Below are positions 10,164 to 18,842 of a stretch of 52,949 bases of DNA, in pieces; positions within the stretch are counted from its first letter, which is position 1; every line of letters begins with the position of its first letter. Origin of the DNA: Nemertoderma westbladi (taxonomy: Eukaryota; Xenacoelomorpha; Nemertodermatida; Nemertodermatidae); NCBI GenBank assembly GCA_032718475.1, contig JAUCBJ010001829.1, positions 1-52,949 of the forward strand. Direction: 5' to 3'. The notes under the pieces were generated by a model. It was given only the letters and a program-made list of their open reading frames with translations. It made no database searches and was not told the DNA's origin. Made by a program: the position numbers and the translations under genes.

Positions 10164-13100
10164 AGATGCTTAGCGACATCTACGGGAATAAAACCAAGAT
10201 GGCGCAGTCGATAGTAGAAGACTTGGGTAAGGGCGGAAGGATTACAACTCCGTTAGAGCTGTTGAACTTAGCGAACGCTATTTCAAACGCATTGGACATC
10301 TTGAAGACGGTGAATCGACCTCATCATGGTGATCACGCCGAAGTTTTAAAAAGCGTAATAAGACGTTTAAACATGGGTTATCGACAGAAATGGCGCAAAT
10401 TAGAGAATAAGTTGGAGGGTCAAGGTAAGGTGTTGACACTTCAGCATATTCATGACATGATAGCCACAGACGCAGTAGCAGAGATGAAATCAAATTTCTC
10501 AGAGGAGAATATGAGGGAGTCTAAACCTGTTACCGGTAAGTCTATGGTAAGTTTTGACGATGACAGGACCACTGTGACATTTAACTCAGTAGACAGATAT
10601 AATTCGAGTACCCCAGCCTTTAGATCAGACTCGCGAGTATGGTCAGGTGAGCGGTTAGATAGACCTAGGTTAAAGCAACAGGAGTTGCCGGATGGTTTTG
10701 TAGGTTGCCAATACTGTTTACTAAAGGAGGTAAGATCTGACGACCATAAGTTAGATAGTTGCAGACGGTTCAAAGAATTAAATTCGGAACAGAGAAGAGT
10801 TCAAGTGCGGACGTTGGACACCTGTTGGGCATGTCTTGCGCCAGGTCATGTACGGCGGCAGTGCTCGAACAGCAAGGACGGATGCATGGAATGCGGCAGA
10901 CTACATCACAAGTTGCTACATGCGGATTTCCATACCCCAACGGACCATTACTTACAGCGAAATCCTCAAAGGAAGGGGAGCAAAGAACCCGTATCGATAA
11001 GGAGGAATACGTACACTGGCATCCAGGATGATGGTTACCAACCAGGTTCGTCGGATGAGGATGGCGAGTCGAGCGCGAGAGAAGTGACCTGCCAAGGTTT
11101 CACCGCGGATAGTTCATCGACCAGCGCGTGGACGTATTTATCATCGGCCACGTCGGAAATATTTAGCGTGATTCCGGTGAAACTCACTGGCGATAAGGGA
11201 TCGAAGCGAATATATGTGATGTTGGACACTGCGTCCACATTATCGTATATCGACGAAGAAGTGGCGAGTGCTGTTTCTAGCTTCCAGGACACCGAGGAGA
11301 TCCAAATAGAGTTGAAGTCTATGCACGGAGTAGGAGACCTCAAGGGACACAGAATTTCGGTGGAACTAGACTCCCTACTTCCGAGAGACCAACATACTCG
11401 ACAAGAATGGAAAGCTTTGCCATTGGACGGATTTAAGTGTCTAGCTATGAAGGGATTCGGCAGGCAGTTAGGTAAGGTGCCACCGATGAGTCCCATAGCA
11501 CAGGAGTATTTTGACAAGCTCAGGATACCCAAACATCAGGTAGGTTATAGGAATGTTTCTATGTTGATTGGTGCAGAACAGCTGATCGCACACCAAATAT
11601 GGGAAACGAGACCAGCTGAGCCGCATGTCAATGGACCACATGCCCATAGGACTATATTAGGTTGGTATACAAGAGTACCTATGTCTTATGAGTTTACAGG
11701 TGGCGACAAGCCAATATATAGATACAACGAATTACAGCCTATAACTGAACCACCGTTAGTAGAACCACCAGACATAGACGAGTTTAGGAGAACCTGTATT
11801 GACCACTATAGTGACTTTAGCGAGTCGGACGAGGAGTTGATTCCCGATAATGTTAGATTGTCGGAACCACTTCACAATGACCGGACAGATAGTGAACCCG
11901 AGGACTGTTATCAGACCCGTGGGTCTGGTTCAGCGGCCCACGCTACTTATCTGAGTAACGTTTTGACTTATACCAACATAGTGGAGGGTCAAGTGGCTAA
12001 ATATCGAGACCTAGACATTTTCCAATACAGTGAGGAGGAATTACAGAAGGAATTGATACGCCAGGACCTCGAGACAGGAGCTAGAACCGTCGAATGGCTG
12101 GATAGGGACGCAATGGAACCCGGTGGATATGACCTAGCCATGTCCACTGATGAGAAACGGTCGTTGGAGATGATGGAAGACACCATACGTCTGCTACCGA
12201 CAGGACATTTTGAAGTTGGAATGTTGTGGCGTCGACAACCACCTAAGTTGGAGAACAACTATAACTTAGCCTTGAAAAGATTGAATGGAGTAAGGGCTCG
12301 GTTGTTGAAGAATCCAGACATTAGGGAGAAGTATTGCGCCCAGATCAACAACTATTTCGCCAAGGGATTTGCTGGGAAGGTAGAGGACCCTGACTTAGTG
12401 ACAGACCAGACTTATTACCTTCCACACCACTATGTGACTCACCCTGACAAGCCAGACAAAGTCCGAGTAGTCAACGACTGCGCAGCAGTCTATAGAGGTA
12501 TGTCCCTGAATTCAGAGTTGATGGATGGTCCCAACCTGAATAATTATTTGATTGGAATACTGTTGCGTTTTAGACAGCGGCAATTCGCATTTACTTGTGA
12601 CATCGAGGCGATGTTCCACCAGGTAAGAGCCTGTAAGGCAGACCAGGATAGCCTTCGCTTTCTCTGGTATGAGAATGAAGACTTATCCGGCCCAGTGGTT
12701 ACATACCAGATGTACGTTAGGATATTTGGCGCCCGCGATAGTCCAAATGGCACGCTGTTCGTTTTAAAGAAAACGGCAACAGCCCAGATTGGTAAGTATC
12801 CAGTAGAAGTGATCGAGTCCATCTTGAGAAACTTCTATATGGACGACGGATTGGTGTCCAAGGACACGGCGGAACAAGCCATAGAAGTGGCTCACGGCCT
12901 GCAAGAGTGCTTGGCTACAGGGGGATTTCCTCTGACCAAGTTCACTACGAACTCGGAAGCCCTATTAGAGTCGTTCCCGGTGAAAGATCGCGGGAGCGGA
13001 GACATTGAATTGGGGGTAGAACCAATCCCCATGGCGCGAGTACTGGGACTCGCTTGGAATCCGAATACGGATAAGTTCCAGGTAAGAGTTAGATTTGAGC

Positions 13101-13903
13101 CCAGTAGCCCAGACAAAGTTTTGACTAAGAGAATTTGCTTATCGACATTGAGTAGACTATTTGACCCGATGAACTTTATCAGTCCGGTTATATTACAGGC
13201 ACGAGCGTGCATGAGGAAAATTTGGTTGTCCGACCTAGAGTGGGACGAACCAATATCTCCTATACATGCAAAGCAGTGGAGAGAGTGGGAAGCCGAGTTA
13301 CATCTATTGAAAAACATAGATGTACCCCGCTCCTACTTTCCGAATCAGCTGGTATTCCCAGCTGATTTAGAGCTGCATATGTTTAGTGACGTAAGTGACA
13401 CCGGCTTTGGTATGGTAGCCTACCTTCGCCGAGAGGTGAGTCAGGACAAGTTTGAGACGGCCTTTGTGACTTCTAGATCAAAGACAATGCCGGTCAAATA
13501 CATGACTGTCCCTCGTGCAGAGTTACAGGCGGCTGTAGTTTCAGTCGAGGTAAGTAAGCAGATAAATGAGGAGTTAGATACGACATTGACCTTATTCTAT
13601 TGGACGGACGCATCCTTGGTGTTAGTATATATTGCGGCCGACAATATTGCACTAAAGACATTTGTGGCCAATAGACGCGCTCAGATCGTTGATTTTTCGA
13701 CGAAGGAACAATGGAGACATTGTCCGGGAGTGTTAAACCCGGCCGACATAACTTCGAGAGGTGCAATGCCGGCGGAATTCTGTCAGGAAGAGTCGCAGGA
13801 GTTTTGGTTGCATGGACCTGATTTTCTAACGAGGACACAGGAACATTGGCCAGAGCGACTAAAGATAGTGACCAATCCGATTCCTGAAGATGCAGAAGTC
13901 TAG
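10091..13903 (+). CDS. pol: Pol-like polyprotein: capsid end, zinc knuckles, protease, RT, RNase H (ORF2)
   Basis: A 1270-codon frame begins ATG directly after an in-frame TAG (10088-10090). Its first about 60 residues continue the DUF1759 domain that ORF1 starts. Then come CWACLAPGHVRRQC (residue 245) and CMECGRLHHKLLH (265), and the aspartic protease motif LDTAST (catalytic D379; the usual G after T is A). Next is reverse transcriptase from about residue 760, with FTCDIEAMFHQV and FYMDD (D918, D919). RNase H follows with D1100 (FSDVSD), E1144 (RAELQ), D1173 (YWTDAS) and D1219 (NPADITSRG). All catalytic positions are present. It overlaps ORF1 by 73 nt in a different phase. Translation would need recoding, re-initiation at 10091 or a spliced RNA. 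Otherwise the element is mutated here. It ends at TAG 13901-13903, with a second TAG one codon later. Confidence 0.9.
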   Translation: MLHREPRAIADNFVGNERAFELAMKMLSDIYGNKTKMAQSIVEDLGKGGRITTPLELLNLANAISNALDILKTVNRPHHGDHAEVLKSVIRRLNMGYRQKWRKLENKLEGQGKVLTLQHIHDMIATDAVAEMKSNFSEENMRESKPVTGKSMVSFDDDRTTVTFNSVDRYNSSTPAFRSDSRVWSGERLDRPRLKQQELPDGFVGCQYCLLKEVRSDDHKLDSCRRFKELNSEQRRVQVRTLDTCWACLAPGHVRRQCSNSKDGCMECGRLHHKLLHADFHTPTDHYLQRNPQRKGSKEPVSIRRNTYTGIQDDGYQPGSSDEDGESSAREVTCQGFTADSSSTSAWTYLSSATSEIFSVIPVKLTGDKGSKRIYVMLDTASTLSYIDEEVASAVSSFQDTEEIQIELKSMHGVGDLKGHRISVELDSLLPRDQHTRQEWKALPLDGFKCLAMKGFGRQLGKVPPMSPIAQEYFDKLRIPKHQVGYRNVSMLIGAEQLIAHQIWETRPAEPHVNGPHAHRTILGWYTRVPMSYEFTGGDKPIYRYNELQPITEPPLVEPPDIDEFRRTCIDHYSDFSESDEELIPDNVRLSEPLHNDRTDSEPEDCYQTRGSGSAAHATYLSNVLTYTNIVEGQVAKYRDLDIFQYSEEELQKELIRQDLETGARTVEWLDRDAMEPGGYDLAMSTDEKRSLEMMEDTIRLLPTGHFEVGMLWRRQPPKLENNYNLALKRLNGVRARLLKNPDIREKYCAQINNYFAKGFAGKVEDPDLVTDQTYYLPHHYVTHPDKPDKVRVVNDCAAVYRGMSLNSELMDGPNLNNYLIGILLRFRQRQFAFTCDIEAMFHQVRACKADQDSLRFLWYENEDLSGPVVTYQMYVRIFGARDSPNGTLFVLKKTATAQIGKYPVEVIESILRNFYMDDGLVSKDTAEQAIEVAHGLQECLATGGFPLTKFTTNSEALLESFPVKDRGSGDIELGVEPIPMARVLGLAWNPNTDKFQVRVRFEPSSPDKVLTKRICLSTLSRLFDPMNFISPVILQARACMRKIWLSDLEWDEPISPIHAKQWREWEAELHLLKNIDVPRSYFPNQLVFPADLELHMFSDVSDTGFGMVAYLRREVSQDKFETAFVTSRSKTMPVKYMTVPRAELQAAVVSVEVSKQINEELDTTLTLFYWTDASLVLVYIAADNIALKTFVANRRAQIVDFSTKEQWRHCPGVLNPADITSRGAMPAEFCQEESQEFWLHGPDFLTRTQEHWPERLKIVTNPIPEDAEV

Positions 13904-13909
13904 GTGTAG

Positions 13910-14221
13910 AAAGCCTCTAAGTCAAAGTCTAAAGCCAAACTCAAGTCATTGGAGCGGCCTGAAGAGTCATTGGAGCGGCCTGAAGAGTCATTGGAGCGGC
14001 CCAGAGACCTGTCAGACCAACAGACTTACGTGACTACTAGGTCCGGAAGGGTAAGTTACGACATAAAACCACCCTTGCAGACTAAACCGGAGTCACAATT
14101 GGTAAGTGACGGACAGAAAATGACCGACACAATGGAGCCTTTGGTTTCCAAACCTGCGGGTTTGGATTCGAAACTTCCATTAGTTAGCGGACAATTAGTC
14201 GCTGGCATTAGAGCCATGTAG
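13910..14221 (+). pseudogene. Linker between RNase H and integrase
   Basis: Same phase as ORF2 but after two TAG codons (13901, 13907). It encodes a lysine-rich start, three copies of a 21-bp unit giving LERPEES, and TRSGRVSYDIKPP, a motif often seen near integrase in retroelement polyproteins. This supports that the region was translated as part of pol. The frame closes at TAG 14219-14221, while the integrase phase is already open from 14199. Confidence 0.65.
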
Positions 14222-15812
14222 TATTTATGACAAATTACTAAATTCGTCTGCCTCTTGGCTGACAATTTGTAAAAGAACTGCGTGGTTAAGCCGATACGTT
14301 TCGTACCTTTGTTTAAAACATTCGAAACATTTAGGAGAACGAACGAGCACTAATAGTGAGCGAATTCAGAAATTGAAACAACCTCTGACAGAGGATGAGA
14401 TTGATCAAGCGGAATTAAAGCATTTGAAACATTATCAAATGTGTGCCTTCCCAAAAGAATTCTATCTATTATCGGCTCAACGACCAGTTCTCTATAAACC
14501 CCTTAGAAAATGGAGTCTATTAATCCATAAGGGTTTAATTTATCATAGATCGAGAATCCAGACTGTCGACATAAATTCACAGTTTAGGTTCCCAGTGATA
14601 ATCCCTAGTCACCCAATAGAATTGCAAAGAGCGATTCTATGGGATATACACAAGAGGTTGCATCATGCGGGAAAGTTACACTGTTTGTCGGCAGCGAGAC
14701 AGCGATTCATTCTATTGCAGCCAAGCAGGGCAGTAGGCACTATGTACGACGCCTGTCTGGTTTGCAAGAGAGTGAACGCCAGAGTATTGGAACAGGAGAT
14801 GGCTGAACTCCCGGAAGCGAGAGTGCAGGCATATGACCCACCTTTTACGAATACAGGGGTGGATTGTTTTGGTCCGATTGAGGCAAAGAGTGGACGGCTG
14901 ACCCACAAGCGATGGGGTCTGCTACTGACATGCATGGCTAGTAGAGCCATACACATTGAGCGTGTGGCAGACATGTCGACCAAATCTCTGCTCCTGGCCT
15001 TAAAGAGATTTATGGCCAGGAGAGGACTAGTAAAGGTGTTCTACTCTGATAAGGGTACAAACTTTGTCAGGGGGAACAGCGAGTTAAACGCGGCTCATAG
15101 AGCGGCGCAGAATAGAGAAATCTCTGCAGCACTTTTGCCGCAAAGAATAGAATGGAGATTCAATACTCCAGAAAGTCCTTGGAGAGGAGGAAGTTGGGAG
15201 CGTTTGGTTCGCTCTGTAAAGCAGGCCATTGCCAAAACATTGCCTGTGAACAAACAACTTACCGACGACGAACTGGTCACAGCTTTCATCGAAATCGAGC
15301 ATACATTAAACTCGAGGCCGATAGCTATGTTGCCAGACGGTGTTGCTTTAACGCCGAATCATTTGCTAATGCAGAGTCCAGCATTTCTTGTGCCGGCATC
15401 AGAACCCGTTAGTGCCGACCTATATAGTCGTAAAAGCTGGAAGGTGACACAATTAGTGGCGTACACATTCTGGGAATATTGGCGGGAATACTATCTTCCC
15501 ATCATATCCACCAGAACAAAGTGGTACAAAATGGTTCGGAGTCTCCAAGAGGGAGATTACGTACTGATAACCGAGCCAATTGTCAAGAGAAAGTATTGGG
15601 AGACAGGAGTGATCTTGCATATACACCCAGACGTGCAAAACATAGTGCGCACAGTCACTGTGAAAATTAGGTGCAAGTGTCCGCACCCAAAGAAGTGTAA
15701 AACTAATGGTTTACAAACCTTGGACCGACCGGTCCAAGATATCGTGTTATTAGAGGAGACACGCATCGAGACGGGAGATTATAATTTGTCTCCTGCCTCA
15801 AAACAGAATTAG
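14199..15812 (+). CDS. int: Integrase of the BEL/Pao element (separate frame)
   Basis: The frame is open from 14199. No ATG is near its start: the first third begins with codons resembling the helical WL..KRTAWLSRYVSYL segment that precedes BEL/Pao integrases, so the true start is by fusion, not initiation. A zinc-binding HHCC region (HKRLHHAG...CLVCKR) is followed by the catalytic core with D at 14862 (GVDCFGP), D at 15048 (YSDKGTNF) and E at 15198 (GGSWERLVRS), a D-x61-D-x49-E spacing typical of this group. The C-terminal domain includes GDYVLITE. All catalytic residues are intact. The enzyme would insert the cDNA and make the 5-bp AAGGA duplication. Confidence 0.9.
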   Translation, partial: SLALEPCSIYDKLLNSSASWLTICKRTAWLSRYVSYLCLKHSKHLGERTSTNSERIQKLKQPLTEDEIDQAELKHLKHYQMCAFPKEFYLLSAQRPVLYKPLRKWSLLIHKGLIYHRSRIQTVDINSQFRFPVIIPSHPIELQRAILWDIHKRLHHAGKLHCLSAARQRFILLQPSRAVGTMYDACLVCKRVNARVLEQEMAELPEARVQAYDPPFTNTGVDCFGPIEAKSGRLTHKRWGLLLTCMASRAIHIERVADMSTKSLLLALKRFMARRGLVKVFYSDKGTNFVRGNSELNAAHRAAQNREISAALLPQRIEWRFNTPESPWRGGSWERLVRSVKQAIAKTLPVNKQLTDDELVTAFIEIEHTLNSRPIAMLPDGVALTPNHLLMQSPAFLVPASEPVSADLYSRKSWKVTQLVAYTFWEYWREYYLPIISTRTKWYKMVRSLQEGDYVLITEPIVKRKYWETGVILHIHPDVQNIVRTVTVKIRCKCPHPKKCKTNGLQTLDRPVQDIVLLEETRIETGDYNLSPASKQN

Positions 15813-16586
15813 TGTTGGACGCAACTCACTTCGTATGCATTCCTCGTATGCAAATACAAGGAAATGCATAGGAGCAGGTTGGCGGTGATTTGCGTTGAGT
15901 TTTGTCTAGTGGGTATCAAAACAAAATTTTATTTTCAAAAAAATTTGGAAAATTAAAAATTTTAAAAATTAGAGTGAACCCAAGACAATTCCAGACGCTG
16001 TGTATAGACGCGTTTTAGAATTCGTCTATAGATATACAGTAATTTGAAAAGTCGTGAAGCCTGGAAAATAGCATTTAGAAACCATGGTGACGGCTATATT
16101 ACGTAGGAGTGTAAATTGAGTTTAGCAACTTCCACAGATTGGAGCCAACAGTGCAACTAGGGTGCTAAAGGTTAGTAGCACCAGAGGCGTACATGGACCC
16201 CACTCAGTAGTTTGCAGTGATGTGTGATGTTCGATTATCAAACCTGTGGGTTTGGAATAGTCGAGTATTGTGGCTATAGTCCTTTCTAACTACTGTAGTT
16301 TAGTACGAGTAATGGGAGTAGTTTGGGCATCAAAAAGTGAGTTGGTCACGGCCAGTTTATCTCCAAAGTTTTTGCGCTATGCATGGGAATAGGTTAGAGG
16401 ATAGTTAGTTAGGAAGAGACGGGATCTGGAGAGTCGAACCTGAACTGCTGGAAGGCAGCGGGGGGGGGGGGGGGGGGTGGGTTCGGGAGGTCTGTCTTTC
16501 GGCAACATCTAACTGATTTACCCACAGTGTAATTGGTTACGTAACGGAACACTTATTGGGATATATATGTATATACGCGGGGCATA
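15813..16586 (+). other. Spacer between integrase and ORF3
   Basis: Non-coding. It holds one copy of the dispersed palindrome (16239-16254), a run of 18 G at 16460-16477 and a TA-rich stretch before the ORF3 ATG. The position would suit a splice acceptor or promoter for the downstream ORFs, but none can be assigned confidently. Confidence 0.6.
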
Positions 16587-18842
16587 ATGGAGAAGGATAT
16601 TAGAGCGCAACCGCGCAGAGGATTTACTGCCAGAGAGGAGGCGGAGTTACCATTCGCGCGACCGGGATGTAAAGATTCGAACGTTTACTACCATGGGCGG
16701 TTGGTGATGGAGCTAAATGGGAAATACAAACCCACTTATGATAAGGAATTACGGAGGGAAAGAATGAGAGCGTTGGGGGACCGTATGGAAGTTTTGCGGA
16801 AAGAGTATCGCACTCGGTATCCCTACGACTTCGCTTTAGACGTGTGCGACATCAGCGCAGATCCGGACGAGGAGATCGCACGGCTGTACCATATGAATAT
16901 GTATTTACGACATGAAGAACCCCTACCTGCAGTCCGAGATCAGTTTGACGGAATGCATCTGTACCGGAGGACTCGAGGCGAGGATCAGGAGACGCCGAAA
17001 ATCTTCAGCGTGTACAAGTTGTTTTACAAGTGCGGTGAATGCATGAATAAACAAGACATGGCGATTCCCGACCGACTGGACGAGCAACATCCAGAACCGA
17101 TATTAACGCGATGTCAAGCTCACCAGTTCCTTAGATATAACGAGGGAGGTTACCTGATGAGCAACCCGATGATCAGTATCGACTTCAGCGGAAAGCGACC
17201 TCCGAGACCCATTACGCCGACCGTTACGACATTAGATCCGTATACGGAGATTAAACCCTGTTCGACACCCAGTTTGATAGAGACGGCAGCGGCCATTTCG
17301 CTGTACCGAGCCTACAAGGATCTAGAGGCGCGGCGCAAAGCGGCACGGGACTCGGGTACCAAACCCGCGGGTTTGGAGCTCTCGAGTCCCTGGACTGCGT
17401 TTACTTCACCTCACCGAGCGAGAACCCTCACTCCTGAGCATCAGGACGACATAGACGCGTTGCGACAGGAGGAGCGAGCGGCGAAGGCGAAAGAGTTATT
17501 CGAGAATAGGATAGCGGAGTATAATAAGACCGCGGATAGACATCAAGAGGAGACGAGGAGAGTGACCGGATTTGTTCCACAGGCCGTATCTCAACCCCGA
17601 CCGGTGTATTATTCCGACGGCAACGAACCTGCGATATTAGTAGATCATCCGGAGTCGCGAGAAGCGATAAGATTCTTGCCGATGGTAAGAATGGCGGATC
17701 ATTGGAACGTTGACTGTCTACGGGAAGTTTTATGCGCGAAGTTCTTGCGTGATGTCCCAATGCAGATCACAGATTATGACACATTGGACAAGATTGGAGC
17801 TCCGGGGAAGGAGAGCAAACTGTTTGGATGGTTGGATAAGTACATCAAAGTATGGGTCGCGGTGGCTACATTCCCAGACGACGAGGAGGTAGACCAGACG
17901 TGGCTGAGGAGGAAGGGTTCTTACACCCGATATGATGACCACAAGGCTATCGAGCGCATGTGGACCCCATCAGACGAGATTCAGCGTCAGTGGAGGAAAA
18001 CGGAGGAATCACTGCAGGATTGGAGGGTGATGTTCTATGACAATGAAGGAGGGTCCCATCAGGAATGTTTGACTAGCAAGTGCATTCAAATTCGCGCAGC
18101 CGATGGTGTGACTCATGTGTTTATGCGCGTGAGGGCGGATAGAGAGAGACCGGAGCCCATCATAACGACACAATATCGGAGGGGGAAGGATCCTAGGGAG
18201 CAGATTTTGGAGGTATGCAGGCGAGGAGGTATGCACGGAGCGGAGCGTATCGACGCCAGGATGCTACCCAAGAAAGTTAGAGAGGCTATTCTCAACCAAG
18301 ATTACGTCAAGGTGGGATCGGGAGTCCAGAGCGATTTGGAGAGTGACTTCAACGCCATGACTGATCTGGAAGATAGATTGCCGAGACCATTCGTCGACAC
18401 CAAGCTATTGTTGCTATGGGCACAGGATATTGGAATTTATAGGGAGTATCCCAACTCTGCCAAGACTGGTATGGGCTTCATAGCACACTTATTGTATAAT
18501 TGGGACTTTAAGTTAAAGACGCAGAAGAAATACGAGGAGGCGTATGGCGAATACAACACGCCACCGGGAGCGGAGTTCAAATCCCACTTCAAGCGGCAAG
18601 CGTTAGTGTATTGGAACATTTGCGCGCCACCCCGTGCGTCGCTACAATATTATTTGGTGCTTGAGTCGAACACGGTGACTTGTTTATTAGTGGATATCGT
18701 TGCGCGAGTTTTGAAGCTGCCATCCATTGGTATTCGGAGGAGATCAATACGTTCGCTCGAAAGGGGGAATCCAATCCGACGTGATGAAGCTTTTCTTAAC
18801 CCCGTTCTTCAACCAATCGTTAGAGAATACGTCGATGGTTAG
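16587..18842 (+). CDS. Unknown large protein in env position (ORF3)
   Basis: A 751-codon frame starts at ATG. I do not recognise the protein. It is strongly charged, with no signal peptide, no membrane segment and no envelope features. Residues 149-179 contain CGEC and then C-x2-H about 24 residues further, a possible zinc-binding site. Residues about 255-330 form a charged helical stretch rich in R, E and A. A more hydrophobic, globular-looking part runs from about residue 500 to 690 (for example LLLLWAQDIGIY). The last part seems to leave the original frame: from 18665 another phase is open and looks more protein-like, and ORF4 then continues in the third phase. Two palindrome-bearing and few splice-like motifs are present. 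Its position between integrase and 3' LTR, and fusion to zinc knuckles, suggests a second Gag-like product rather than an envelope. Confidence 0.75.
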   Translation: MEKDIRAQPRRGFTAREEAELPFARPGCKDSNVYYHGRLVMELNGKYKPTYDKELRRERMRALGDRMEVLRKEYRTRYPYDFALDVCDISADPDEEIARLYHMNMYLRHEEPLPAVRDQFDGMHLYRRTRGEDQETPKIFSVYKLFYKCGECMNKQDMAIPDRLDEQHPEPILTRCQAHQFLRYNEGGYLMSNPMISIDFSGKRPPRPITPTVTTLDPYTEIKPCSTPSLIETAAAISLYRAYKDLEARRKAARDSGTKPAGLELSSPWTAFTSPHRARTLTPEHQDDIDALRQEERAAKAKELFENRIAEYNKTADRHQEETRRVTGFVPQAVSQPRPVYYSDGNEPAILVDHPESREAIRFLPMVRMADHWNVDCLREVLCAKFLRDVPMQITDYDTLDKIGAPGKESKLFGWLDKYIKVWVAVATFPDDEEVDQTWLRRKGSYTRYDDHKAIERMWTPSDEIQRQWRKTEESLQDWRVMFYDNEGGSHQECLTSKCIQIRAADGVTHVFMRVRADRERPEPIITTQYRRGKDPREQILEVCRRGGMHGAERIDARMLPKKVREAILNQDYVKVGSGVQSDLESDFNAMTDLEDRLPRPFVDTKLLLLWAQDIGIYREYPNSAKTGMGFIAHLLYNWDFKLKTQKKYEEAYGEYNTPPGAEFKSHFKRQALVYWNICAPPRASLQYYLVLESNTVTCLLVDIVARVLKLPSIGIRRRSIRSLERGNPIRRDEAFLNPVLQPIVREYVDG

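Noticed and set aside
10088-13909. Reassignment of TAG to an amino acid in the host
   Set aside because: All internal stops in the element are TAG, but nuclear UAG reassignment is not known in animals and the sample is tiny. Recoding or mutation is simpler.
18755-18775. A-AAG-GGG as a programmed -1 slippery site for the ORF3/ORF4 transition
   Set aside because: The heptamer lies in the third phase, not that of ORF3, so it alone cannot join the two ORFs. A G-run indel is equally likely.
16587-18842. Envelope glycoprotein in the env position
   Set aside because: No signal peptide, transmembrane anchor, cleavage site or cysteine-rich ectodomain is seen.
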